Shown here one piece after another: positions 21,341 to 33,400 of a DNA stretch of 64,000 nt. Under the pieces are notes generated by a model. The model was not told the DNA's origin, made no database searches, and was given only the letters and a program-made list of their open reading frames with translations. Both the position numbers and the translations under genes were made by a program. The DNA is taken from contig NC_092659.1 in NCBI RefSeq assembly GCF_032118995.1, positions 13,882,177-13,946,176 of the forward strand, read 5' to 3'. This stretch comes from Asterias amurensis. Lineage: Eukaryota > Echinodermata > Asteroidea > Forcipulatida > Asteriidae. Position 1 is the stretch's first letter. Each line of letters opens with the position of its first letter.

Positions 21341-21992
21341 TCTCAAAATCACTGTAGAATGTTACGGAGTTTGTTACCGGTTGCAGAACAATGCCATTAA
21401 TGGGTTGAAACAGTGTTCCACACCAATTAGGGAATTCCACGAGAATGTTCACACACGATGTCATATTGTGTTTGTGTATGGAAGGTGTGGTTTTACATGC
21501 CCTCGTTGTACTGATTTGGCTGCCAATATTTTCAATAAAACTCTCCCGAAGAAGCTGTAAATCCCTTTATTTTCTCAAATTATTTGATTACAAGGGGTAG
21601 CTGTCAGCTGTGAGTGGGACAACTTCGCGGTCCCCCTTGGCACAGCCCGACTTCACGCCGTAGGCCTATACAGCGCAAAATTCACACGGCGCGTGAGCTC
21701 GCTCAACGTAGTCTAACCATACTCTCAAAAGAAGCCTCTTTTTGTAGTAGATAACTGGAAAATATCAAACAGCAAATGTGATTTAAATCAATGTCACAAC
21801 ATTCAACTTTTTATATACAAAGGGCTTCGCTTTTTATTGTTAAAGGTGTTATTAATATACCGAAAATACAGCCGATTGTGGTCAATCGATCGGTACAAGT
21901 CCGCCATGTCTTTACTGTTTAGCTTTGTGTTTCTATACCCATAGGTCACGTGATCAATGTAAACATTGATTTTTGGGGTTGAACAAAGAATT
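21069..21992. other. Intergenic, no recognised feature
   Basis: A short piece, GGGACACTTCGTGGCAGCAGAC at about 21178, resembles one end of the GGCAGCAGACTT MITE. Otherwise nothing can be assigned. Confidence 0.35.
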
Positions 21993-22064
21993 GACTAGAG
22001 TGGGACTCGAACCAACGACCTCCGGATTAACGTCCCGGCGCTCTACCAACTGAGCTATCTAGCC
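21993..22064 (-). tRNA. tRNA-Asn(GTT)-like repeat
   Basis: The minus strand folds as a 72-nt cloverleaf: acceptor GGCTAGA/TCTAGTC, D arm GCTC-AGTTGGTA-GAGC, anticodon stem CCGGG/TCCGG with loop ACGTTAA, T arm GTTGG-TTCGAGT-CCCAC with one mismatch. Position 33 is C instead of the near-universal T, so function is doubtful. It is flanked by AATGTAAACATT palindromes on both sides. Probably a dispersed tRNA-like element. Confidence 0.55.
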
Positions 22065-22233
22065 TCTAACAATGTAAACATTGTTAGAGCAATCGGTCTA
22101 TTGACCCAATTCACCTGAGGTCTCATCATCAGAATAATCTTGCATGCGCCATAATGGTGGGCAATTTCATTGTGTGTTATTCAGTGAACAAAATTAGTGC
22201 GCATTTTAGGCGACGCAGCGTTTACATGTAAAC

Positions 22234-22390
22234 CTATAGACCTTTTCGCAAATACTGGGGCGCGCGCGTAAAGCTTGGAATTAAATGCATTGTGGTCTAG
22301 CTGGTAGCAAAATTTGATTCATGTCTATCCCACAATGCACCTCATTCAACAGTCTGCGCTTGCGCATTGGTATTTGCGATAAGGTCTATT
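22234..22390. mobile_element. Inverted-repeat MITE (TAGACCTTTTCGCAAATAC ends)
   Basis: The left end TATAGACCTTTTCGCAAATA pairs with the right end ATTTGCGATAAGGTCTA. Internal GCATTGTGG/CCACAATGC pair. Confidence 0.75.
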
Positions 22391-23429
22391 GCCTGCCCAA
22401 ATAATGATGGTGGGCGTGGCACACAGTCGTCGCATGTGACTTGCGTGTAAGGGCGCTTACAAGGTTGACTAAACATAGTTAAAAAATAACTCTCTCGGGG
22501 CATCACTCCACCACGCCGTCGTGGCAGGGGGCGGGTAGCGGGCACTTCCTTCCCCCGCGGTAACAAAACAATATTATGCGAATTGCGTTATTTTTTTTTA
22601 CGCGTAGCTCACAGAGTAATTAGCTAGACTTACCCTTGAACAACCAATAGATAACTTTTCGAGGCTGGAACAAACTACAACACGCACACGTGCAGTGTCA
22701 AGTTTTGCCAAAAGTTTGTGATTTCCAAAATCTCCTGATAAAAAAGACCTAAATGGAGTGCGAGGAGCTGAAAGTTCTTATTTCACTGGTCATGGGCAAA
22801 GTTGATATTTCAGTGTGTCATAATACCCACATGAAACCAAGAGTTATGAAAGAAAAGGCTGGACAAGTTTTGAGATGTGCCCCGTTTCTTCATATCATCC
22901 AAAGTTTATAAGACTTAGACTGTGCAATCTCCATAAAATAGAAGATTTTATGTTTTCTTCCATTAGACTGTGTTTATGTTTTCTTCCATTAGGCTGTGTA
23001 CAAATCTTGCCTACAGGAAGTCCAGGCCTGGTGGCACTTTGGTAAACGTGATGTCACAGGTCACATCGTCTATAGACAAGTGTCTTTAAGAATGTTGTCT
23101 ATTTAAAAACCACTTTAGGAGGAGTACTCTTCTATTGCCATTCAACTTTGTCCGAACTAGGTTATAGTATTAATTTTCAGGCTAAAAACGTTCAGTTTTT
23201 AGGCTTTTCGGCGGATTCTGTCATATAGTTGTTGAATCGGCCGTGAAGAGTTTTTGAGAAACGCCCAACAAAAGAATAATTATCATATCATCCGGTAAAC
23301 ATGGAAGTATTATAATCAGTTTTTTCATAAGCAATTGTTTTACTTTGAACATGAGCGCTGTGATTAACTTTTATACTCTTCCATAATACTCTGACCAACT
23401 TTTCAAAATACCTGTCGGATTTCAGAGCA
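22391..23429. other. Intergenic, no recognised feature
   Basis: No gene or clear repeat boundary. The sequence near 22969-22997 (TTTTCTTCCATTAG) is a short direct duplication. The sequence AGTTTTTGAGAAACGCCCAACA (about 23249) recalls the element at 61797-62030. Confidence 0.35.
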
Positions 23430-23672
23430 GGGCCCAATTTCATAGAGCTGCTAAGCACAGAAATTTGCTTAGCATGAAATGTTTTCCTTGATAAAAACAG
23501 AATTACCAACCAAAATTTCCAATTGTGGCATATTGCTAGTTACTGTATTCAGCTGTTGTTTGCAAATCCTGAAAATCACGTGAAAATTTGGTTGGTAATT
23601 CTGTTTTTATCAAGGAAAACATTTCATGCTAAGCAAATTTCTGTGCTTAGCAGCTCTCTGAAATTGGGCCCA
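23430..23672. mobile_element. Fold-back MITE (GGGCCCAATTTCATAGAGCT ends)
   Basis: Terminal GGGCCCAATTTCATAGAGC with CTGCTAAGCACAG and AATTACCAACCAAA is repeated inverted, with CTGTTTTTATCAAGGAAAAC in both arms. Relatives at 40140-40655 and 54360-54590. Confidence 0.85.
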
Positions 23673-23819
23673 GATCAAGCTCGAGTTTTGTTCGCGGTAT
23701 CAATCCTCTTTATCCCCGAGATGTGAACTAGTTTTGGGATCATTTGGAAATGCAAGGACAAACTTGGGCCAAAATCAAAATCAAAACGTTCAACTTGATG
23801 ACCATTATTCGATCGAGTG

Positions 23820-24085
23820 ATTTAAATCAAATAGCGCCACCATCGACACCCACCACCACCACCATCGCCCGTGTGTCTAAACTCCTGACGTTTTGCATTT
23901 CGACATAGAACCATATTGAAAGGACACCTTACTAATGTGCACGTACGTAAAAAGTGTACACGATCCGAACATCAAAACAAACCTAAGCTTTGACAAGTGG
24001 GAAGAACAAAAACGGACATGAAATCTGTGGAAAATTGGCCGAATGTGAGGCCACAAATGTCCAGGAGTAAGACTGGAGCCTTCTT
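23820..24085 (+). promoter_or_regulatory. Presumed promoter/5'UTR of PPM1L
   Basis: Sequence directly upstream of the PPM1L start, with a (CAC)n stretch at about 23845-23865. No clear TATA box. Assigned by position. Confidence 0.3.
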
Positions 24086-24496
24086 TTGCGTGCAATGACA
24101 CTTCTAGCGGTGCTGAGTCGGCTTGTCCGTAACACAGTCTTCAAATATGAAACCGTTGCCTTCGTGGTCGCCGTGCTGTTTTTGTACAGTTACGTATTCC
24201 ACCGAGATCAACTACGGAGCGTGTTCAACAGAGCGCGCTCGTCTGTGCAGAAGAGCCGTATAAAGGCTCTACCAAACGGCGGGGCGGTGCCGAGAAAACC
24301 CGCTTCTGTACCGCTAACCTCGGACAGATTTGGCAAGGATAAAGGGCCAAGACAGTGGGAATTACGGGAGGACAATGTCGCTGTTTATTCGATCCAGGGA
24401 CGTAGACCTAGAATGGAGGATAGATATGATTTTGTACACGACAAGAATCACTCTGGTGTGGCCATGTATGGCATTTTCGACGGGCATGGCGGAGCG
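24086..24496 (+). CDS. PPM1L: PPM1L exon 1
   Basis: Residues 1-137: membrane anchor, basic linker (SSVQKSRIKALPNGG), then the first catalytic motifs up to DGHGGA. Donor GTAGGC, phase 0. Confidence 0.95.
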
Positions 24497-27400
24497 GTAG
24501 GCTAAAAATAGTTATATGGAAATATTTATGTTAATTTTTATTAACCACAAACAGCACTTATTAATTGTTGTTTGAGTTGTGGGAAGAGTAACTAACTGTC
24601 TCCGACTGGTAGTGGTAGGTCCTTTGCATTCATGTTGTTTACATGATATTAACACAAAAACAAACTTGTTAGACTTTTTAATCAGGCACACACATTCATT
24701 TTAACAAGAATTACAATGCAAACTAAAGTTGATTGGTAGAAATAATTCAGACAGTGTGCTAGCATAAGTTTTCACAAACCCAGTTGTCGCAAAACTGTAT
24801 AACGAAACATTACTAAGTAAGTAGTCATAGTATTAATTTATAGTAAGTAACTTTAATTACTGGTATCAATATGGTTTTTGAATCAACACTCGATCCCTTT
24901 CAATGCTATTGATAATATTATTAATAATAATAATAATAATTCAAATTTTCAAAGCCCCATCTATCTAAGAGTAAGACGAACTTATTCCGATGCGCATTTA
25001 AACAAAAGACAAAAAACAGAGAGTAACACCAAAAAAGTACAAATTACTATGTTCACATCCAGTAGGCACCTTCGCATGATTTCATCCAAGCCAAAGACAA
25101 GTGTGTTCGCACTTTAAATGACCCAGAAGTATACAATTTAAATAACAAATCTGTAGAAGCTTTATTAATAGTTAAAGCTTAAGCGTTACAAACAAAATAG
25201 TAGAAACCCCAAATCTTAGTACGGGAGGGCAGGATTCATGGGAGTGATGGAATTGTTTCTCTGATACAAGCATGGAACGAGAAGTAGAGCCTGTCCCAAT
25301 AACCAATAGACATGATTGATACATGTAGAGCTGGTTTTAGAAGCAAAAGAAAGCTAAGCACAACAACAAAAGTTTGCTTACCATAATCAGGTTTACAACT
25401 GAAATACCATGCCTTATCTAGATTTGTGACTGGTATCCTTCTCATTTCTGCTAAGCAGGAAAGTACATAAATAAAGCAAAATTGTCAGCTTCAGCAGCTC
25501 TTTGATGAAATGGGGCCCAGGTACATACATGTACTCGATGTCATATGCTGCACAAAAAAATAGCTACACTAAGCACAACATAATTGGGTCATTCCGTGTC
25601 AAATCACCCAAAAAAAAGACAATTTTAAACCCTACCTCTTCAAATTTGCTCAAATTTTTGTTTATGGGGTAATAATGGCTCAACAAGCTCAAATTTCAAC
25701 TTTTAGCTCTATCCGATAAACGGTTTTCGTGCTACGGCATGCTCTTTCTCGTTGATTTCGGTCAAAATGCGCCTGGCCTGACCTCTGGCATTCAAACAAC
25801 CATAAATCGGTAACCATTGGGTCAAATTTGTTGAAATTGGTGTCTTTTGAAAGGAAATTGCATAAGCTTTCCAAATCTGCCGTTACTTTCTTTGTAGGAA
25901 CATGTTGAGGTTTAGTAACCTTTTGACCTTTACTTTGACCTTGGATTTGACCTTGTGGATCACGTGATCTGGAGATGAACTTCGGTGAAAATTTACTCCC
26001 ATATGTTTTCTCCACAATATAAAAAAATTAGAGATATAATAATTTTGGCTTGCTTCCAGGCTCCGCTCAAAGTTGCCCTACTTGCCTATTCCTATTCAAA
26101 GTACATGTACAAAGTACTTGTAGAGTGTCATGGCCGAGTGGTTAAGAGCATCGAATTCAAGTTCTGGTGCTAATTCACCCGAGTGTGGGTTCGAATCCCG
26201 GTCGTGACACTTGTGTCCTTGAGCAAGATACTTTACTATAATTGCTTCTCTTCACCCAGGGGTATAAATGGGTACCTGCGAGGGTAGAGGTTGATATTGT
26301 GAATGAAAAGCTTTCGGAGCGCCACGGCAGCTCGGGGCTGTATACTCCCTAATGGGAGCTGAGAAAGATTAAAGGGATGTTTATTGGCCCAATGACCAGG
26401 GGACTAATGTAAAGCGCATTGATACAGTTTATTGTGAAATGCGCTATATAAGAACTTGTTATTATTATTACATACATGTCCATACCTATGTATATCATGA
26501 TGTTGCTAGAGGACCATAGCCTCACTTGATATACATACGTATGGACATGTATGTTATGTACATGTACTTTGCGTAGGAATAGGCCACTAGGGCCACTTCG
26601 AATGGAGCTTGAAGGCAAACCAAAGATATTATAGCTCTAATTTTTTTATATTGTGGAGAAAACATATGGGGGTAAATTTTCACGGAAGTTCATCTCCAGA
26701 TCACGTGATCCACAAGGTCAAATCCAAGGTCAAAGTAGAGGTCAAAAGGTTATCAAACCTAAACATTTTCCTACAAAAAAAGTAATGACAGATTTGGAAA
26801 GCTTACACAATTTCCTTTCCAAAGACACCAATTTCAACCAATTTGACCCAAAGGTTACCGATTTATGGTCATTTGAATGTCAGAGGTCAGGCGCATTTTG
26901 ACCGAAATCAACAAGAAAGAGCATGCCGTAGCGCGAAAACCGTTTATTGGATGGAACTGAAACTTGAAATTTGAGCTTGTTGCGCCATTATTACCCCATA
27001 AAAAAAATTAGAGCAAATTTGAAGAGGGTAGGGTTTAACCCATTGGGTGATTTGACACGGAATGACCCAATTATGCTTACCAGAATAAATATTACCAACC
27101 AAAACAGAATGTCACATGTACAATCTATGACTGGTTTCCTGATTGCTTTTGCTTTTTAGCAGACAATTTTTAAGCTCCATTCTTTGGTTTAAAAGTGGCT
27201 TAATGGAATTGAGCGCAGAAAAGCTTTGCTTACAACTGTACGTATACAGGATTTGTTATTAATTTACCCCTTGTGTTTTCTCTGGAGCAGTTTGCAGCAG
27301 ACTTTACAGAGAAACTTCTTTCCCAGTCGGTGATGGCCAGACTGCTACGGACTCTTCTCAACGACGGGAAGGCAAATCACTCCCAGATCCTCATCGAGGA

Positions 27401-30400
27401 AATCCTTGCGTTGGACGAGAAGTTTCTGACCGTGGCTCGATCCAACAATGATATTGCAGGTAAGAAGAAACAACAAATTGACCTGACCACCCAAGAACCT
27501 TCAAAACCCATTTAGAAAATGTACACACTTTGTTTTGATGGTGTATGTTACGGTACCTTTAGGTTCATGGAAAGGGTGGCCTTGTTCTATTACATTCCCA
27601 GGTCTGGGGTCGATTTCACAAAGAGTTAGGACAAGTCCTAACTTAGGACAGGCCTGCTCCTTCACAGAGGCAACAAAGGCGATTGCCTCCATGCCCCTGG
27701 TCATTGCCTTGGTGCCCTTGCAATGCTCCAGTAGAAATTTCCAATTTCATAGGGTGCCCTTGACCAAGGAGAAAATGCATTGGTGCCCTTGCCCTTTCAA
27801 TAACGAAGCATGCCTGTTGGGACTTATAATAATAATAACCGTATTTATAACGCGCCTTTTGCCAAAGGATACAAAGCGCCAGGTATTTACTGCAAGGTGA
27901 GTGGGTCGAAGTCTGTGAGTTTTGATACCTAATCCTTAGCACTATGTAATGGTTTACAAGGTGTTGTGGCACAACATGCTGCCAATCCAGCCAGGAACAC
28001 TCGGGCGAACCCCTTCTCTTTACGATAAGTGCACTGGGTTCTTTTACATGGGTTAACACAACACATGGGACCAACGGATTTACGTCCTATCCGAAGGACG
28101 AAGCAACGGTTAAGTGTCTTGCTTAAGGACACAAGTGTCACAGCTGGGGATTCGAACCCACAACCTGATGATCACACTTTGTATTCGGTGCTCTTAACCG
28201 CTCGAGATAGGAGATATTAAAAACAGAAGGCTATTCCTAAGTTAGGACTCGCCCTAATATAACCAGAGATTAATAAGACTAGTCTTACTACACTGTACAC
28301 ATATGTACATGTACTTCGCTGAGGAAACAAAGGCAATTGCCTCCATTCCCTGGTCATTGTATTCCCTGGTCATTGCATTGGTACATGTACCCTTGAACCC
28401 TGGAAATGGTGTACCCTTGAAATGCTCCAGTAGAAATTTACTTTTTTTCTCACCGGATGCCCCTTTTCCAAGGAGAAAATGCCTTGGTGCCCTTGCCCTT
28501 TCCAAAATGAAGCAAACATGCCTGCATTCCAGGGCCATTCTGGGTGTGCACTTTGCACTTGAGCATGCTTCAAGTAGGCTTCAAATTTCTGAGGCTGAGG
28601 CAACCATCATTCCTGGATTGTGATCCCAAAAGAACCCCTCCCTCCCCTTCATGCTCTTTGGTGTCGTTCAAGGCGTTGGAATCTATTGGTGCATTGTAAT
28701 TGTCAAAGAGACCAGTGTTCCAATTTGGCTCGATAGGCCATCGAAGTTGCAAGAGAATAATGGAAGAAAATACACCCTTGTCACACAAATTTGAGTGCTT
28801 TCATATGGCCTGAAGTCTTTGAATGAGTGAGAAATTACCTCTTTCTCGAAAACTATGTTACTTCAGAGGGAGCCGTTTCTCACAATTTTTTATAAATAGG
28901 CCTAAGTAACATATATATGTACAAGTATCAACAGCTCTCCATTGCTCGTTACCAAGTTAGTTTTTTATGCTGCATGTAATAATTATTTTGAGTAAATTTT
29001 GCCAATAGTGTCCAGTGCCTTGACATTAGTTTGTTCATGTTTGTATCTAATGTGAGTATTGTGTACACACACAGATGTCATGACAGCCTACCCTAGATAG
29101 AAATTCTTCATAGAACAACTGTCTAGCCTGAAGGCCATACCCCATTAGTAACTTCATTCAAATGTTGCCTGGTTTCATGTTGCATTGTATAAAGCATGTC
29201 AATGCTACAACAAGAATACATAGAAATAAGAGATGTTGAATTTGCATTGGGGATAAAAAATATTAATTTTTGTTTTTACCCATACACCGATGTTTGTTAG
29301 CACTGTATACTCAGTACTTTGCCGAGTCCTGTGAAAAAATATCACAGGCATGTTACTCGGGTGGGATTCGAACCCACGACCCTTGCAGTTCTAGAGCAGT
29401 GTCTTACCAATTAGACTACCGAGGTTGCCCGGCAGCTAGAGGCAGTTTGAATCCTATGTTTTGGCAGCGGATACCGCAACGATATAAGATGTTAAATTTG
29501 CATCGGGGATAAAGAATATTAATTTTGGTTTTTACCCATACACCGATGTGTGTTAGCACTATACAGTTTACTCAGTTCTTTCAGTACTCAGTACAAATAT
29601 TGAATCATATTGATCTCATTTGTCTAAATGAGTATGATTTTAATCTTCAGTACTGAAAGTCGTAACTTGAACAGAACATTACACAATGAGGTTTTATTAT
29701 TGTTCAATGCTCCATATTTTTGATCGCGTGAGGGCGCTCTCAATAGTATTTTTATCATTTTTGGGGGTAATGCGGTTCATCCTGCACAGGTTTAATAGGC
29801 GTTCTGTCACTTTAATGTGTTGCGCCGTAGTTTTAAGTTGCTTTAGAGGTGGATCATAACGGCTCCTTTAAAAGTCTTATTGTTCGTCTGTTGTGGTTAT
29901 GTGTTCAAATCTTTAATAAGGGAATCAATGTGTGGTGAAGAGGTTTTCAACTAGTGGGTTTAAACCCAACGAGGCCTGGTTCTTGATAATTTTACCGAGA
30001 CGAAGACGAGGTAAATTATCAAGAACCAGGCCTCGGCAGGTTTAAACCACTTGCGCAATCATATTCGCTACAAAATATGCAAAGCGGTAACCGCTTCACA
30101 AAATTTTACTTTTTTTTTATCAACCGTGAAATTTATATCATGTATACGGCTGTAGCATCGATGGTGTAGGAAACAAGACATAACAGAAGCATCAAAATTG
30201 TGTATTATGTTAGGAACTGCGTTGTAAAAACAAATTCTTGCAAGCTTCCTAAACTGTAAAATTTATCTTTGTAGACATTTGGGATTTGTTTTTACCACAC
30301 TGTCTTATTTGGCTGAGGATTTAAAAAAAAAATTCATGCAGCTAGCCGCTAGCATAATTGATGGCAATCACATATAATTCAAGCGTCTTCAACATCAACA

Positions 30401-33400
30401 AATTTATCTATGGGGAATTCTGGCTTGCTCTTCTAATAGGAAGAGCCCAGAAGGGATTCTGACCTTATAGGAATTGAGGTCATTACTGTCTCGTCCCTGG
30501 TGTCATGGTGTGATATAATTAGCTCTGATTCTATCGATGTTAAAGGGACCAGTCTGTGGCCAGATTGCTTAGAAGGCATATGATACATGTATTCTTTAGG
30601 CCTAAATGCTGTGGCTGCCATCCCACAGAGGAAATTAGATTGGAGATACTGCGATTTGGAATGATGTCAGTGATATTACAACAGAGGGCGATGCGATGCA
30701 TGGCAAAGTTCAACTATTTCTCGGTGTGCGTTGTCGACCGATCTTTGATTCACGGAGAGTTTGTTGCCAAAGAAGTTCACAAAACATGGTCAACACAACC
30801 GATCATCAAATCGCAAATTCTTGAAAAGGGTTGTTGGTGGAAAAAAAGTTTAACTCAGGACTGATAGTGTGAGATAAAAAAATCACCCGTAACGCGGCAG
30901 GCTTGCGTACTTCACTTCCGTGTTTTAAGGTTAGTTTTTTCATGTTTTTTTTTTATTTTGGTCGCGGTTTATACGCCGCGCGGCATATACGCCGACACCT
31001 AAATATTTTTTTGTATATTTTGGGGAAGTGCGGTTTATACGCCGCGCGGTTTATAATCCCAAAATTACGGTATATCATATAATATTAAAGAGTTATATAC
31101 ATGTAGTGCATGTACATGTATCTATATGTATGTACATGTACCTGTACAAGGTACACAAAGATAGGCTATTGAAGTTATGAATTCTGATACCCAATAGCTA
31201 TAGTAGGGGTTTACATGTACAAGGTGCTATGGCGCATTCAGCAGCCAAAGCCCTGAACACTTCTCTTTTCAATAAGTGCACTGGGTTATTTTAATTGCGT
31301 TACACAACACACGGAACCAAAAGCTTTACGTCCCATCCGAAGGACGAAGCAATGGTAGGACACAAGTGTCATGAATGGGACTCGAACCCACACTCTGCTG
31401 ATCAGAAACACCAGAGTTTGAATTCGGTGCTCTTAACCTCTCGGCCATGACACGTCAGCCATATTATGTAGTGAATGCATCTACACAGTACACAGCACCT
31501 TAACTGAGGTCTCAAATGCTGGCATCTGAAAGCACACAACTTGTGCGGCAAGGGTGTTTTTCTTCCATTTTTCTCTCGTAACTGAGACCAATTGAGCCCA
31601 AATTTTCACAGGTTTTCAATTTTATGCATATGTTGAGATACATTTACACCAAGTGCAAGAAGACTGGTCTTTGACAATTACCAAAAGTGTCCAGTGCCTT
31701 TAATTTTGTCAGTGCCATTATCAAACATGAATGATCTGATTTATGTATTCTGAGAGTGACATTTTAATATCAGACATGTATGCACTAATCTTTTCATGGG
31801 TACTCAAATAGTGTAATCAATCCTGTTCAGTGGAAGTGTCGTGGCTGAGTGGTTAAAACTGATTTCAAACTCTTGTGTTTCTGATCAGCAGAGTGTGGGT
31901 ACGAATCCCCAGCCGTGACACTCAGTCCTTTAAAGCAAGACATTGAACCATTGCATCGTCCTTCAGATGTTGTGTAACACGTGTGAAAGAACCCAGCGTA
32001 CTTATCTAAAAGAGAAGGGGTTTGCCCCGGTGTTCCTGGTTTGATTAGCAGCATATTGCGCCACAGCACTTTATAAACCATTACTTGGTGCTGAAGATCG
32101 GGGGTCGATTTCACGAAGCTGTTCTTAACTTACGATGCATCCTATAGTTTACGATGCATCGCCGCTCTGCGATGCATAGGAGCTCCGACGTATTTCATAA
32201 ACGATTTCACGAAAGGCGTCGTACGGACAACGCATCGCAACGCATTGAAAATGCCCTTTATACAAAATGAAATTTTAGAACAAGGAGGACCTTTTCTGCA
32301 CTACGGCTGTTTATGTAAAATAATGTTGTAATTACGAAACAGCCGTTTAACAAGAGACAAAAGAGAGGAAAAAGAAATGGCGCAGACGTGCAAAATGTGC
32401 AAGACACTGCTTGGACGCCGCCACGTTTGTTTATGTTTTGAGCATACGAATGGTGGCGCTAGACAGTTTGCTTTTACTGCTGAAGGGATTTTAATCACTG
32501 GCGTTTTGTCAAGTACTTATGTAAGTTTACAGAAATAAATTAAAATGTGTTCATGTAATAAGTAAAAAATTAAACATTTCATCGATGTTTATTAATTTAA
32601 TAATTTACCTTTGTGTCGTGTTCTAATGCAATTCAACCCTTTCTAATAAACCAACAATTCCATTTTGTGTAAAGCGATAGTGCCTGTAAATTTCATCATC
32701 TGTTAATGTATCAAGTGGGCACCTTAGCTCGTTGTCAAGGAATTTGCGACGTCTAGAATGCATCGTAAGTTTCGTGAAATCGATGGGGGAGCACATCGTA
32801 AGTTTACAACGCGTATACATCGTAACTCGTAGCGCTTCGTGAAATCGACCCTAGGTCTCATAATTCAAACTTCGTCCCACTCACCTTGCAGTATAAAAAC
32901 CTGGCGCTTTGTATCCTTTGGCAATAAAAGAACCCAGTGCACCTATCAAAAAGAGAAGGGGTTGGCCCCAGTTTTCTTGGCTGGATTTGCAGCATATATA
33001 CTATTGCGCCACTGTGTGTAAACCATTTCATGGTGCTAAGGATTAGGTCTCATAATTCAAACTTTGTCCCACTCACGAATATTTCAGAAAAGCGCTGGAT
33101 AAGGTTATTCAAAACGTAGTGACTCAATTTCCTTATTGATTCAAAACATTTTAAATGAAATTCAGCAAAGTTCAGGACTTGACATTTTCGTTCAAGCAGG
33201 TCTAAGCAAACAAAAAGTGGGCACTGAAAGAGTGAAGTGTCGGTTCCTGGAACCAGGCACGCTGAGACTATGTATCACCAACATCATGTTTAATTAATTA
33301 ACTAGTTCATGCAGGCGTGTCGTTTATTGATAATTTAATCTATCGATCAAGTTGATTTGTCGCATTCCCAATTCCGCCATTTCCTATCTGTCTGACCTTG

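Noticed and set aside
27643-28074. 143-residue minus-strand frame
   Set aside because: Covers a SINE and adjoining fold-back sequence. No protein motif.
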